NCBI RefSeq assembly: GCF_900107285.1
Contig: NZ_FNPK01000004.1
Span: 124,001-188,000, forward strand
Length of the DNA stretch: 64,000 bases
Reading direction: 5' to 3'
From: Acinetobacter kyonggiensis
GTDB taxonomy: Bacteria; Pseudomonadota; Gammaproteobacteria; Pseudomonadales; Moraxellaceae
Part shown: in pieces, positions 44,523 to 54,906 of the stretch
How positions within the stretch are numbered: the first letter of the stretch is position 1
Layout: every line of letters begins with the position of its first letter
Made by a program: the position numbers and the translations under genes
The notes under the pieces: model-generated
The model's input: only the letters and a program-made list of their open reading frames with translations
Database searches by the model: none
What the model was told of the DNA's origin: nothing

Positions 44523-45479
44523 ATGACTGACCATACTTCACCGAATACGACGTATCATTTACTTAAATTCATAAGTAGACAACCCATTCAAATTTCTAGA
44601 TTTATTGCTCGAAGTTTAGCAGGTCTAGTGAATTTACTTAAAATATCAAAAACGTCAGATACGATTCGTCTTAATCTTCAAATTGCGTTACCTGAATTAA
44701 CAACTGAACAACATGAGAAGATTATTCCGCAAGCGATTCGTAATGAGCTGACCTCATATTTCGAATTTTTTAGCATTTGGGGTGCAGATAACCATAAAAA
44801 TATTGCACGTATTCATTCCGTTACTGGGGAGCAGCTACTCAAAGATGCTGTAACAGCAGCTGAAGGTTTGGTACTGATTGTGCCGCACTTTGGCACATGG
44901 GAAATTATGAATGCCTATCTGGCTCAATTTACCCAAATGACCATTCTCTATAAACCTGTCAAAAATGAATCCGCCAATCAGTTTGTACGTGAAGCGCGAA
45001 GTCGTGAGCAAGCGAACCTCGTCCCGACTGATGAGTCGGGTGTCAGACAAATTTTTAAAGCTTTAAAACAAGGCGGTACAACGGTTATTTTGCCAGATCA
45101 CACACCTAACTTTGGTGGAGAAATGATTCCTTATTTTGGCATACCGCTCGCGACCAGTAATTTAAGTGCCAAACTGATTCAAAAAACCAAAGCCAAAACT
45201 TTATTTTTATATGCGATGCGTAATGATAATCATGGTTTTGATATGCACATTGAACCGATAGATGATCGAATTTACCAAGGCAATCCCAATCAGGGTACTG
45301 CTGTTATTTTAGCAGCCATCGAAAACTTAATTCGTCGTTATCCAGAACATTATCACTGGAGTTATAAGCGTTTTAAAGCCAATCCAGCTTTAGATCATAT
45401 CTATCATTTAAACACAGATGAAGCCCTTAAATTAGTTGAAGACATCCGTCACCAAGATGTGCAGACTAAAATTATTTAG
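44523..45479 (+). CDS. Lipid A biosynthesis acyltransferase (LpxL/HtrB family)
   Basis: The 318-residue protein has the acyltransferase signature LIVPHFGTWEIMNA, with His and Glu at the usual HX4D/E spacing, and the downstream ILPDHTPNFGGEMIPYFG and YHWSYKRFK segments. LpxL/LpxM-type enzymes add secondary acyl chains to lipid A at the inner membrane; which position this one acylates cannot be told. The stop overlaps the comEC stop by four bases. Confidence 0.85.
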   Translation: MTDHTSPNTTYHLLKFISRQPIQISRFIARSLAGLVNLLKISKTSDTIRLNLQIALPELTTEQHEKIIPQAIRNELTSYFEFFSIWGADNHKNIARIHSVTGEQLLKDAVTAAEGLVLIVPHFGTWEIMNAYLAQFTQMTILYKPVKNESANQFVREARSREQANLVPTDESGVRQIFKALKQGGTTVILPDHTPNFGGEMIPYFGIPLATSNLSAKLIQKTKAKTLFLYAMRNDNHGFDMHIEPIDDRIYQGNPNQGTAVILAAIENLIRRYPEHYHWSYKRFKANPALDHIYHLNTDEALKLVEDIRHQDVQTKII

Positions 45480-47902
45480 TGCTTTAACCACTGCTGACGG
45501 TCTCGCTCAAATGCGATAGACATGATGTTTTGCTGCTTAAAAAAACGAATACTGCCGTGTTCGATGGTGGTCAGTAATGGGATGTTTAATTCTTTTAAAC
45601 GAGATTCAACAATCACACTCGGATGCCCATAGCGATTATTCCAACCCGCTGAAGCAACTGTTAATTTTGGCTTCAATTGTTTTAGAAAATGATAGGCTGA
45701 ACTATGTCGACTACCATGATGTCCCAAAACTAAAACATCAACTTTTAAATCAGGATAGGCCTGTAAAATGTGATATTCCGTTTCCCAGCCTGCATCGCCC
45801 ATCAACAAAAAGTTTTGATAAGGCTGAACATTTTTTACCTGTAAATAAACCACACAAGACATTTCATTTTTTTCAAATTTAGCCTTTGCCAAGTGCTCAG
45901 GTTTCGGTGATAACACGGTAATATTGACGCGCTCGCTCCAATGCCACTGTTGCCCTTGATGACAATAATCAAACTGACTCTTCTTTTCGACTTCTACCTG
46001 TTCATTGGAATATACCTTTTTGATGGGTAAATCATGCTTAATCGACTCATACCCACCGCGATGATCTTGGTCTAAATGCGTCAAAATTAGTTGATTCAAT
46101 TGCGAAACACCATTCACCGATAAAAATGGCAAAATAATCTGTTTCCCCACACTAAATTTACTTTCATCATAATTTCCCCCCATATCAATCATTAAGGTCT
46201 GTTCTTGATCACGGATAAAAATCGCTTGCCCTTGTCCCACATCTAATACCGTCAATTCAAAATCATTTTTATCTACATCCGTCATAATCAAAGGAATAAA
46301 ACACACAACAGCCCACAATTTTGGCACCACACCACGCGGCAAAAATAGAATCATCAAGCCCAAACATAAGCTGAGTAATGTCCACATATTCATCGCAATC
46401 GGTTGTAATGTGGGTGAAAAAATCCAATCTAACACTTGAATAAAAATGAGTAATCCAGAAACACAGAGGTCATTGATCTGGAACAATAACCCGCCCAAAG
46501 GTTCAAAAATGAAATAGCACAATGCCGCAATAATATCTAAAGGCACAATCAGCAAACCAATCCATGGAATGGCAAACAGATTACTCAAGGGTGTCACCCA
46601 TGCGATTTGTTTAAAGAACATCAGCATCAGTGGCAGCAAAGCCAAAAATATTTTCCATTGGGATTCGATTAAAATTTTCAGCTGGATTTTGATTGCCTGA
46701 GTCCGAGTCTTTATTTCTTCCAGATGACTTTGCTGCTGCACCGTTTGGTAAATACGCAGCAACACAAAACACGCGCCATAAGACAACCAAAAAGCAGCCG
46801 ATAAAATACTAAAAGGATCAAAAATGAGTAAAATTGAAGCACTAAACAGCAAAATACTTAAGGCTTGAATCTTTTGCTTTAAGAGTACAAACGCACTAAT
46901 CAATAAACAGGTCAATAATGTTCTGAGTGCTGGAATTTCAAAACCGACAAAAGCACAGTACAACAATACGCACATGCAAAAAGGTAAAATCAACAAATAT
47001 TGCTTGGGGCATTTCAAATAAATTTGCGGACAATAACGGCAAATCAGTTGATGTAAACCCCAACACAGCAGTAAAGCAAAAATAAGAACATGCGGCCCAG
47101 ATATTGCCAATAAATGACTCATTCCAAAGCGTTGGAACAACTGTTCAGTTTCTGGCTGAAGTAGACTTTGATCACCAGTCAATAAAGCCAAAAGTAGCCC
47201 TTTATTGCGTACAGGTTGTTGATCAATAAAATGACGCAGCGCAAGACGTTGTTGCTCTATCCAAAGTTGTATTTGATTCAAAACTGAATGTTGTTGCCTT
47301 AAATAATGCGCATAACCCAAAGCATAAATGTCTTGTTCAGACAGTTTTTGTACCGCTGAAACTTTAAACCCCGACATGATATTTTGCTGAAGATACCATT
47401 GCTCTTGATCAAAAGCACCTTGCGTTGCATAGCTATGTGCAGGTCGTGTGTTGCCCTGTAGGCGATAGTATTGACCCAGTTCAAGTGTAAATTGAGGCTT
47501 GGAATCTATTTCATTTTTTAGAAATGCTTGCCATTGCACAGCTTCGGCATGCCGATTCAACACCTGAATTTTTTGTTGTATGGATTGACCACCCCATTCA
47601 TTCAAATTTTTGACATATACAATTACTTCAACCTGTTCTGTCTGCTGTTCCCGAAACTGCAAACGATCATTCAGTTGATGATAGGCATAACTATAGCCCA
47701 GCGCTATGCCAAGACTAAAGCCGATACAGAGTTGTAGGCATTTGAAATACAATGAATGGACATGTTTTAATACTGTCCATTTCAACAACAATACGAGAAT
47801 AAAAAGAACAATACTTGGAATAAGCAACGACTGTAAGATTGGGAAGGTTTTTCCCATCGTGGCAATTCCAATGACCCAGCCTAAACAGATTAATTGCATC
47901 AT
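45476..47902 (-). CDS. comEC: DNA internalisation-related competence protein ComEC/Rec2
   Basis: The 808-residue protein has an N-terminal membrane/OB region, the central ComEC competence domain with many membrane segments (LLALLTGDQSLLQPETEQLFQRFGMSHLLAISGPHVLIFALLL) and a C-terminal metallo-beta-lactamase-like domain (LDVGQGQAIFIR, LTHLDQDHRGGYESI, LGHHGSRHSS). ComEC forms the inner-membrane channel for single-stranded DNA during transformation, consistent with natural competence in Acinetobacter. It converges with the acyltransferase gene. Confidence 0.95.
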   Translation of the reverse strand: MMQLICLGWVIGIATMGKTFPILQSLLIPSIVLFILVLLLKWTVLKHVHSLYFKCLQLCIGFSLGIALGYSYAYHQLNDRLQFREQQTEQVEVIVYVKNLNEWGGQSIQQKIQVLNRHAEAVQWQAFLKNEIDSKPQFTLELGQYYRLQGNTRPAHSYATQGAFDQEQWYLQQNIMSGFKVSAVQKLSEQDIYALGYAHYLRQQHSVLNQIQLWIEQQRLALRHFIDQQPVRNKGLLLALLTGDQSLLQPETEQLFQRFGMSHLLAISGPHVLIFALLLCWGLHQLICRYCPQIYLKCPKQYLLILPFCMCVLLYCAFVGFEIPALRTLLTCLLISAFVLLKQKIQALSILLFSASILLIFDPFSILSAAFWLSYGACFVLLRIYQTVQQQSHLEEIKTRTQAIKIQLKILIESQWKIFLALLPLMLMFFKQIAWVTPLSNLFAIPWIGLLIVPLDIIAALCYFIFEPLGGLLFQINDLCVSGLLIFIQVLDWIFSPTLQPIAMNMWTLLSLCLGLMILFLPRGVVPKLWAVVCFIPLIMTDVDKNDFELTVLDVGQGQAIFIRDQEQTLMIDMGGNYDESKFSVGKQIILPFLSVNGVSQLNQLILTHLDQDHRGGYESIKHDLPIKKVYSNEQVEVEKKSQFDYCHQGQQWHWSERVNITVLSPKPEHLAKAKFEKNEMSCVVYLQVKNVQPYQNFLLMGDAGWETEYHILQAYPDLKVDVLVLGHHGSRHSSAYHFLKQLKPKLTVASAGWNNRYGHPSVIVESRLKELNIPLLTTIEHGSIRFFKQQNIMSIAFERDRQQWLKH

Positions 47903-47986
47903 TATTTTTATAGTTTTTTAATTTTGCGCAATATTAAAGCCCACCGGAGTGAGCTTCAATCATTTTTTTAATTTATCGATCAGTGT

Positions 47987-48670
47987 CTAATTGTCAATCC
48001 AAACCCCATCTTGCATATGCAAAATAGAATCACCCGCTTGGGCCAATTGTTCATCGTGCGTCACAATCAACATGGCCATATTGAACTCACGACGTAACTC
48101 ACTGAGCAGCTCAAAAATTTTCACTGCCGTTTTACGATCTAAGTTACCCGTCGGCTCATCGGCTAACATCAGTTCAGGTTTAGTCACCAAGGCACGGGCT
48201 AAAGCCACACGCTGACGCTCGCCACCAGATAATTCACCGGGCTTATGCGTCATGCGGTGCGACAACCCTACGCGATTCAGCAAGTATTCGGCTTGCTCTT
48301 TAGACTGTTTGTAGTTGGTGCCTGCACGCAGCATCAATGGCATCGCAACATTTTCTAAAGCACTGAATTCAGGCAAAAGATGGTGGAATTGATAGACAAA
48401 ACCCAAATGCTGATTACGCAAATAACCACGTTCAGCTTCACCCAAAATATCAAAGCGTTTGTCATTTAAAAAGACTTGTCCTTCTGTTGGGCAATCTAAG
48501 CCGCCCAACACATGCAACAAGGTACTTTTACCTGAACCACTTGAACCCACAATCGAAACAAACTCCCCTGCTTTGACTTGCAAGGACAAGTTCTTAATCA
48601 CTTCTACTGTTGTTTTACCGTCAGTAAAACTTTTGGAAATGTTTTTGGCTTCGAGGACAATATTACTCAT
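47987..48670 (-). CDS. lolD: Lipoprotein-releasing ABC transporter ATPase LolD
   Basis: The 227-residue ATPase powers release of outer-membrane lipoproteins from the inner membrane. It has Walker A GSSGSGKST, the signature LSGGERQRVALARAL, Walker B with MLADEPTGNLD and switch VTHDEQLAQ. The ATG at 48670 is chosen over an in-frame codon at 48730, which would extend into the permease gene. It overlaps the end of the permease gene by eight bases. A weak hairpin (AAGCTCAC/GTGGGCTT) follows at about 47936-47957. Confidence 0.95.
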   Translation of the reverse strand: MSNIVLEAKNISKSFTDGKTTVEVIKNLSLQVKAGEFVSIVGSSGSGKSTLLHVLGGLDCPTEGQVFLNDKRFDILGEAERGYLRNQHLGFVYQFHHLLPEFSALENVAMPLMLRAGTNYKQSKEQAEYLLNRVGLSHRMTHKPGELSGGERQRVALARALVTKPELMLADEPTGNLDRKTAVKIFELLSELRREFNMAMLIVTHDEQLAQAGDSILHMQDGVWIDN

Positions 48671-49898
48671 AACGTAAAGCCTCTGCGGGTTGAGTTTTGG
48701 CAGCACGGAATGCTGGATAAATCGTTGCAAGGAAGCTTAAAAGTAAGGATAAGCAAACAATGACCACTACATCTTGCCAACGCAAATAAGACGGCAAATA
48801 GTTAATGAAATAGGCATCAAATAAGTTCAAACCAAATGCGGTATTGATCCAACCAATAAAACTACTGATGCTTGAGGCAAAAATAATCCCTAAAATAGCA
48901 CCTGAGACTGTACCAATCACGCCAATGATAGTGCCTTGCACCATAAAAATTCGGGTAATGGTTGAGGGTGAAGCACCCAGTGTACGCAAGATCGCAATAT
49001 CTGATTTTTTATCCGTTACCACCATTACCAACGATGACACAATATTAAATGCCGCAACCAAAACAATTAAAAATAGCAGCAAGCTCACCATGGCTTTTTC
49101 CATCTGAATGGCACTAAACAAATTACCGTGGGTAAAAGTCCAATTCGATGCATAAAAGTTTGAAGGCAAGTCTTTAACAATGTCATCGGCAACTTGTGGT
49201 GCGAGGAAAATATCATCTAGTTTTAAACGAACACCTTGGGCACCATCAGGTAAACGCAGCAATGTAGATGCATCGTTCAAGGCGATATAGCCCATCATCG
49301 AATCCACTTCTGCACCAATACTAAAAATACCGACGATTTTAAAGCGTTTAAAACGGGGGACTACCCCTGCTGGTGATGGCGTTGCCTCAGGAAGCACTAA
49401 AGTAATATTGTCATTAAGCCCCAAACCAAGCGAATCCGTCATTTGTTTACCTAAAACAATGCCAAACTCACCTTTTTTCAAACGGTCTATGCTGCCTTCA
49501 ACCATATGATCTTGGATAATAGAGACTTTTTTTTCATATTCAGGTTCAATTCCTGAAACCATAATTCCAGCCACTTGCCCTTGTGCAGTCAGCATGCCTT
49601 GTAACTGAGTAAATGGCGCTACGCCTTTGACATGCTCATGTTGCTCAATTTTTTTTGCAAGTTCTGGCCAATTTGTTAAAATTTGCGTTGAAGAAACAGT
49701 AGCTTGAGGTATCATTCCTAAGACACGGTTTTTCAACTCTCGGTCGAAACCATTCATAACAGATAAGACTGTAATGAGTACAGCCACACCTAAGGTGAGA
49801 CCGATCATAGAAACCAACGCAATAAAAGAAATAAAGTGGTTACTACGCCGTGCGCGGGTATATCTCAACCCTATATACAGCGAGATTGGTTTAAACAT
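48663..49898 (-). CDS. lolC: Lipoprotein-releasing ABC transporter permease (LolC/LolE)
   Basis: The 411-residue permease has one N-terminal and three C-terminal membrane segments around a large periplasmic MacB-like domain. The N-terminus (SLYIGLRYTRARRSNHFISFIALVSMIGLTLGVAVLITVLSVMNGF) and DKKSDIAILRTLGASPSTI are typical. Only one permease gene is present, suggesting either a homodimeric LolF-type complex or a second permease elsewhere. It is divergent from the PilZ-like gene, with only 23 bases between starts. Confidence 0.9.
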   Translation of the reverse strand: MFKPISLYIGLRYTRARRSNHFISFIALVSMIGLTLGVAVLITVLSVMNGFDRELKNRVLGMIPQATVSSTQILTNWPELAKKIEQHEHVKGVAPFTQLQGMLTAQGQVAGIMVSGIEPEYEKKVSIIQDHMVEGSIDRLKKGEFGIVLGKQMTDSLGLGLNDNITLVLPEATPSPAGVVPRFKRFKIVGIFSIGAEVDSMMGYIALNDASTLLRLPDGAQGVRLKLDDIFLAPQVADDIVKDLPSNFYASNWTFTHGNLFSAIQMEKAMVSLLLFLIVLVAAFNIVSSLVMVVTDKKSDIAILRTLGASPSTITRIFMVQGTIIGVIGTVSGAILGIIFASSISSFIGWINTAFGLNLFDAYFINYLPSYLRWQDVVVIVCLSLLLSFLATIYPAFRAAKTQPAEALRYE

Positions 49899-49921
49899 AC
49901 CATCTAGTCCGAGGAATAATT

Positions 49922-50491
49922 ATGGAAAATTTACAGCATCAAAGTGGCAACATGGAACGACGTGTGATGTCACGTATAGATGCTGCCTTGCGAATTAATT
50001 ATCAGATTATTTCTGATGATGTCGCATTAAATGACCCTTATGATCCTAACTTTGTGCTGCCACGTTATTTTCTACTACTCGCAGAATTAGATCAATTTGA
50101 TCATGCCTTAAACTACGAATTAGAACAATTAACTGAAAGAGATCAACAAATTGCTCGAATCTTATCCTTATTCAACCAAAAATTAAACCTTATTACCGGT
50201 TCCTTGTACGACACAATTGTACAATCCATGTTACCAATACCTGAAGATGTCAATTTTTCAGAAACAGGATTCAGCTTCTTTAATGAGCGTCTCATTCAAG
50301 AAGGAACTTACATTCATGTGACCTTAAGCCATCCTGAAAATTTCTTTCATATTGCTGCAACTGCGCAAGTGGTCTATAGCCGAACAGAAGAAAATGGCAA
50401 ATTCCGTACAGGGGCCTATTTCATCACCTTACATCCACAGGATCGCGTTAAACTTGCCGAATGTATCTCTATAAGTAAAAATAAAGATTAA
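49922..50491 (+). CDS. PilZ-domain-like protein
   Basis: The 189-residue soluble protein begins with a basic N-terminal segment (NMERRVMSRIDAALRINYQII). Near residues 115-180 it has a beta-rich part with FSETGFSFFNERLIQEGTYIHVTL and ATAQVVYSRTEENGKFRTGAYF. The arginine-rich start and the (D/N)xSxxG-like FSETG match the general layout of c-di-GMP-binding PilZ domains, but both motifs are degenerate, so c-di-GMP binding is not assured. Its start lies 23 bases from the divergent lolC start. Confidence 0.65.
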   Translation: MENLQHQSGNMERRVMSRIDAALRINYQIISDDVALNDPYDPNFVLPRYFLLLAELDQFDHALNYELEQLTERDQQIARILSLFNQKLNLITGSLYDTIVQSMLPIPEDVNFSETGFSFFNERLIQEGTYIHVTLSHPENFFHIAATAQVVYSRTEENGKFRTGAYFITLHPQDRVKLAECISISKNKD

Positions 50492-50496
50492 AAATT

Positions 50497-51408
50497 TTAA
50501 GGATTAGATTTAATCTTATGGGCGAGTGTTCGACTCGCCTTAAGGTCGCGATAGAAATAAATAAACAAACCAAATAGCAAAATGAATGCCCCGACAAAAA
50601 CCATTGCAGACAATGCTTCATGATTGAGCACAGCACCAATCAATAAGGCAATCATCGGGGTCATAACGGTGGTTAACGATAAAGTCGTCGCTTGAATATT
50701 TTGTACTAATTTAAAATAACAGAACATCGCAATCAGTGATGCCATGACCACTGTATAAATAAGGGCCAATAACGACTTCGCAGTTGGAATATGTGTTGGT
50801 GCATATTGCCAAATAAAGGGCACGATACAAATAGCCGCAATGGTCGAGACCAGAATCGAACCTGTTGCTTGAGCCACAGGCTCAATATTTGCATTGACTT
50901 TTTTGACCCAGAAAATGGATAACGCATAGGTAAATACGCTCATCAACATTAAGCCAATCCCAATCGGATGGATATGTTGATTTTCACCGCCAAAACAAAT
51001 GATGGCTAATCCAGCCACCGCGATCACCATACCCAACCACTGTAAACGACTTAAACGCTGTTTAAAGCCAAAATATCCAATCAGACCTGCCATTATTGGG
51101 GCGAGACCAAACATCAAAGCAATAATCCCAGAACTTAAATAACTGGTCGCAATATAAGTAAAGATCTGAGAACCCATTAAGCTAAATGAGCCAGCCAAAT
51201 AACTATGCCAAGATATTTGATCCGTTGGAAATTTAACTCTGAGTATCAGCAACAACATAATGGCCAGCGGTAAAGCGATAAAAAACCGCAGCACCAAAGC
51301 CCAAAATAAATGTAGATCAGAGACGCTCCACACTATTGCCAATGGCGTTGTGGCCCAAATAAACACCAATAAGGCATAAGTTGACACGATATTGGCTTTG
51401 GATGGCAT
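50497..51408 (-). CDS. EamA/DMT-family transporter
   Basis: The 303-residue protein has ten hydrophobic segments in two five-helix repeats, characteristic of the drug/metabolite transporter superfamily (TYALLVFIWATTPLAIVWSV; TTVMTPMIALLIGAVLNHEAL). Substrate is unknown. The stop is five bases from the stop of the convergent PilZ-like gene; the start is 12 bases after the DUF188 gene. Confidence 0.88.
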   Translation of the reverse strand: MPSKANIVSTYALLVFIWATTPLAIVWSVSDLHLFWALVLRFFIALPLAIMLLLILRVKFPTDQISWHSYLAGSFSLMGSQIFTYIATSYLSSGIIALMFGLAPIMAGLIGYFGFKQRLSRLQWLGMVIAVAGLAIICFGGENQHIHPIGIGLMLMSVFTYALSIFWVKKVNANIEPVAQATGSILVSTIAAICIVPFIWQYAPTHIPTAKSLLALIYTVVMASLIAMFCYFKLVQNIQATTLSLTTVMTPMIALLIGAVLNHEALSAMVFVGAFILLFGLFIYFYRDLKASRTLAHKIKSNP

Positions 51409-51420
51409 AATGGGCTCGGC

Positions 51421-51891
51421 TTAAAGTGCAGTTTTACGTTTCTGTTTTTGGATCGTTTGATCGAGTGAACTGGAAAATTCACGTTTATCACGTTCAGAAA
51501 TTGGTGGCGGGCCCCCCGTGTTTACACCTGCCCCACGTAAAGAATCCATAAAATCACGTAAATGCAAACGGGCTTTGACATTGGCTGTGGTATAAACCTC
51601 ACCGCGTGGATGAATCGCAATTCCGCCCTTTTCAATCACCTGTGCCGCTAAAGGAATGTCTTGTGTCATCACAATATCATGCTCTTTCATGCGTTCGATG
51701 ATTTCTTTATCTGCGGCATCTGCCCCACTCATCACTTGAATGGAGTTAATCCTTACTGAAGGGGTAATCCCGACATTTTGGTTGGCCACAAAAGTAACTT
51801 CTAATTGATAGCGATCTGAAGCACGAAGAATGACTTCACGTAGAATTTTAGGCAATGCATCGGCATCGACCCAAAGTTTAAATGGCAGCAC
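51421..51891 (-). CDS. YaiI/YqxD-family (DUF188) protein
   Basis: The 156-residue protein has [20 protein letters not shown] at its N-terminus and [26 protein letters not shown] in the middle, the signature of the DUF188 family, a PIN-like nuclease-related fold of unknown function. The C-terminus has the [19 protein letters not shown] segment typical of the family. It is probably co-transcribed with the EamA gene. Confidence 0.9.
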   Translation of the reverse strand: MLPFKLWVDADALPKILREVILRASDRYQLEVTFVANQNVGITPSVRINSIQVMSGADAADKEIIERMKEHDIVMTQDIPLAAQVIEKGGIAIHPRGEVYTTANVKARLHLRDFMDSLRGAGVNTGGPPPISERDKREFSSSLDQTIQKQKRKTAL

Positions 51892-52164
51892 AAAGCATCC
51901 AAAACTAGAAAAAGATGAACACTTAGTTTAGCAAATTCCGTATGACAAGATGATGGATAAATCCACTTAATCCATTCAGCTCTTTTACCTCAATTCAGCG
52001 AGGCTGCATTTTTTAGCACAGAACGATTGCGACCTAAGTTCGGTTAATTCAAGGTATTTTCTCTATTTCACTTACTTTAATGGTTAAATTTAGTCTGAAT
52101 GACTTGAAATTTAAAAATAACCCTCGATTTAATATACAAATACAACCCAACATCAATTGTGAAT

Positions 52165-53097
52165 ATGAAAAATCAAAATAGACCAGAAATTATCACCATT
52201 GAAGATCAGAACTTTGGCAGCCATGTCGAACATTGGAATTTACTTACCGATAATCCATGTACAGATGTGCCTAAGTGGCTTGGCTTAGCACTAGATGCAC
52301 CTGTGATGCCGATGGGTTTGTGTAAAGAAGAATCGGATATGGATGAAGCCACATGGCTAATTCAAGGACCAAACAAAGCCGCTGTAAAAATCACTCAAGT
52401 AATTGCGGTTGAAAACAACAAACCTCAATGTGTTAAAACAGCATTTCCAAGTTTTGAAAGTCCATATAAAGTGAATGCCACGATTGAGCGTATTATCACG
52501 TGTAAATCAAATACACAGGCCGTCTTACAGCTTAATTTAGGTGCAAATACCGTAGTTTATGCTTTTGATAGCTTATATAGCGTTAATCATGAGCAGTATG
52601 AAAAAGATCAAAACTATCTTGCTCAATTCAATGCTTGGGCTTATGAACTTGAAGCTGTTTCAAACCATGAACAATTAGTGGTTGATGATCCTGCTTCGAT
52701 TAAACACCACCGTGCTTTAAATGATATTTTAGCTGCCAATAACGGTGTTGCACCTGCCAATTTGCAAGAACAAATTGACGCTTGGGAACCCAAATCGGAC
52801 GATGATAAAGAACCTGTAACCGTCGATTTTTCAAAAATGGTGGCTTATCTTTATGGCGAAAAAATGGGGCAAGAAGATGAAGCTTGGTTCCAAGGCAACA
52901 TTGTTGGCAAAACTGCAATGCGCTTTATGGAGCAAGAATATACGCTTTATGACGTTGCCCTAATTCACGATGAAGACCAAGAAGCAACATTGATTCGTAT
53001 TGCAAGCAAAAATGCAGCGTACAAAGACTTTCAGATTGGTCAATTCATTCGTGGCAACTTATGGATTCAAGTCAATATTCACGCTAAAAAACAATAA
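52165..53097 (+). CDS. Conserved hypothetical protein, unknown function
   Basis: The 310-residue soluble protein is acidic and lacks a signal peptide or membrane segment. It contains LCKEESDMDEATWLIQGPNKAAVKI in the first third and ends with IGQFIRGNLWIQVNIHAKKQ. The pattern of small beta-rich segments could represent two related halves, but I do not recognise a named domain. Codon use matches the neighbours, so it looks long resident. A strong terminator follows. The 273-base upstream gap is AT-rich with no other ORF. Confidence 0.7.
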   Translation: MKNQNRPEIITIEDQNFGSHVEHWNLLTDNPCTDVPKWLGLALDAPVMPMGLCKEESDMDEATWLIQGPNKAAVKITQVIAVENNKPQCVKTAFPSFESPYKVNATIERIITCKSNTQAVLQLNLGANTVVYAFDSLYSVNHEQYEKDQNYLAQFNAWAYELEAVSNHEQLVVDDPASIKHHRALNDILAANNGVAPANLQEQIDAWEPKSDDDKEPVTVDFSKMVAYLYGEKMGQEDEAWFQGNIVGKTAMRFMEQEYTLYDVALIHDEDQEATLIRIASKNAAYKDFQIGQFIRGNLWIQVNIHAKKQ

Positions 53098-53102
53098 TTT
53101 AT

Positions 53103-53152
53103 AAAAAGCAGCTCAATATGGTGATCATCAACATTCATATTGAGCTGCTTTT
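53103..53152 (+). terminator. Terminator after the 52165 gene
   Basis: AAAAAGCAGCTCAATATG pairs with CATATTGAGCTGCTTTT around a loop of about 15 bases. The 328 bases from 53153 to 53480 are very AT-rich and hold no ORF I would support. Confidence 0.85.
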
Positions 53153-53480
53153 GTATCTCTATTTTACTTTTCGTAAATATTAGACTTTCAATTTATTCAC
53201 AGCACTGGATGCTACTTACTGAATAATACTTAAAGTTTTCAATTCAACGTGATCTATTTAAAATCCTTTTCTGATTATATTTTTACTTCGAAATTTTAAA
53301 CTTTTATCTTAAAAAATCCTGCATTGCTTAGAAGCTACGATTAACCTAGCGCTACATTTTTATAGAATAAATATTTTAATTGCATATTTTTATTTAGTAC
53401 TTTATTTAATCAATTTTTTATGCTAAAAATACAAGCCATCAATAGGAATTAACGATAAATAAATCGGAATAGAATTTCCC

Positions 53481-53621
53481 ATGAAAATCTTACAAGAAGA
53501 AAATATACAACACGTTGAACATCAACTCAGCAAACGTTTCCAGTTAGACTCAATTTCATGTCTGTTTTTTGTATTGGGCATGTTTATGTCTGCCTATCTT
53601 TTACACCACTTTATTCTCTGA
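53481..53621 (+). CDS. Small single-pass membrane protein (46 residues)
   Basis: The ORF encodes a charged N-terminus (MKILQEENIQHVEHQLSKRF) and a hydrophobic C-terminal helix (SCLFFVLGMFMSAYLLHHFIL). The ribosome-binding site is weak (CGGAATAG, 11 bases upstream). A terminator hairpin lies 48 bases beyond the stop. It could be a real small membrane protein; no name is assigned. Confidence 0.45.
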   Translation: MKILQEENIQHVEHQLSKRFQLDSISCLFFVLGMFMSAYLLHHFIL

Positions 53622-53668
53622 CCTTATTTTACTAGACTTATTTCACCAAACTCATTTCAATAAATAGC

Positions 53669-53696
53669 AAAAAGCCCATCATTTGATGGGCTTTTT
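53669..53696. terminator. Bidirectional terminator after serC
   Basis: AAAAAGCCCATC-ATTT-GATGGGCTTTTT between the small ORF and convergent serC. Confidence 0.88.
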
Positions 53697-53707
53697 AGTG
53701 TCAGGGA

Positions 53708-54787
53708 TTAACCATTGCGTTTTGCAAAGTCATCCATAAAATTAACCAATGCTTGCACGCCTTCTAAAGGCACCGCATTATAAATACTGGCACGCATACC
53801 ACCAACTGAACGATGACCTGCCAAGTTAAGCAAATGGTTTGCTTCTGCTTCTTTCAAGAACAATTTCTCTAAATCAGCATTTGCCAAAGTAAACGGCACA
53901 TTCATAATTGAACGGTTTGGAACAGCAATTGGGTTGGCATAGAAATCACTTGCATCAATATAGCCATAAAGTAAGTTTGCTTTTGCAAGGTTTACTTTAT
54001 GCATGGCATCCACACCGCCATTTTCTAGTAACCACTCAAAGACTAGACCAGATAAGTACCAAGCATAAGTCGATGGTGTATTGACCATTGAATCATTCTT
54101 CGCTTGTGCAGAATATTTCAAAATACTTGGAATTTCGGGTTTCGCTTGATCAAGTAGGTCTTCACGAATAATGACTAAAGTTAAACCAGCAGGCCCAATA
54201 TTTTTTTGAGCACCCGCATAAATCAAACCAAATTTAGATACATCAAGCGGTGCTGAAAGAATGCTTGAAGATAAATCTGACACTAAAGGTGTATTCACCT
54301 CTGGAATACCTGCAAATTGCAAACCACCGATAGTTTCATTATCTGCATAATGCACATAAGCAGCATTATCAGATAGATTCCACTGGCTTTGATCGGTAAT
54401 TGCTAATTTACCATTAATGGTGGTGCCCGCTTCCACGACATTGATGTCGCCATAGCGTTTTGCTTCTTTTAGCGCTTTTTCAGACCAAATACCCGTATGG
54501 ATATAATCTGCTTTATTATTTTTACCCAACAAGTTTAAAGGAATTGCAGAGAATTGAAGTGAAGCACCGCCTTGTAAGAACAATACTTTGTAGTTCTCTG
54601 GAATGTTCATCAATTTGCGCAAATCAGCTTCTGCTTTTTCTGCAACAGCAACATAGTCATCACTACGATGACTCATTTCCATGATCGAAAGACCTTTGCC
54701 ATGCCAATCGAGCATTTCAGCTTGAGCTTTTTCTAAAACGGCAGTAGGTAAGGCAGCAGGACCAGCACAGAAATTATACGCGCGCAT
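53708..54787 (-). CDS. serC: Phosphoserine aminotransferase
   Basis: SerC makes 3-phosphoserine from 3-phosphohydroxypyruvate for serine synthesis and also serves pyridoxal phosphate synthesis. The 359-residue protein begins [20 protein letters not shown], and the pyridoxal-phosphate lysine is in [15 protein letters not shown] near residue 194; [15 protein letters not shown] is near the end. The ATG at 54787 gives the family's usual start; an in-frame extension to 54838 is unlikely. Confidence 0.96.
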   Translation of the reverse strand: MRAYNFCAGPAALPTAVLEKAQAEMLDWHGKGLSIMEMSHRSDDYVAVAEKAEADLRKLMNIPENYKVLFLQGGASLQFSAIPLNLLGKNNKADYIHTGIWSEKALKEAKRYGDINVVEAGTTINGKLAITDQSQWNLSDNAAYVHYADNETIGGLQFAGIPEVNTPLVSDLSSSILSAPLDVSKFGLIYAGAQKNIGPAGLTLVIIREDLLDQAKPEIPSILKYSAQAKNDSMVNTPSTYAWYLSGLVFEWLLENGGVDAMHKVNLAKANLLYGYIDASDFYANPIAVPNRSIMNVPFTLANADLEKLFLKEAEANHLLNLAGHRSVGGMRASIYNAVPLEGVQALVNFMDDFAKRNG

Positions 54788-54906
54788 GATTTTTCCTTTC
54801 AAAGTGAAACACAATAAAATGATGGCATTTAACCACATATAGCCTGTGCTTGCAGTAAATTATCCTGAAAATATTTCAATGCTGTCGGACATTTAAAGTC
54901 AAAAAT

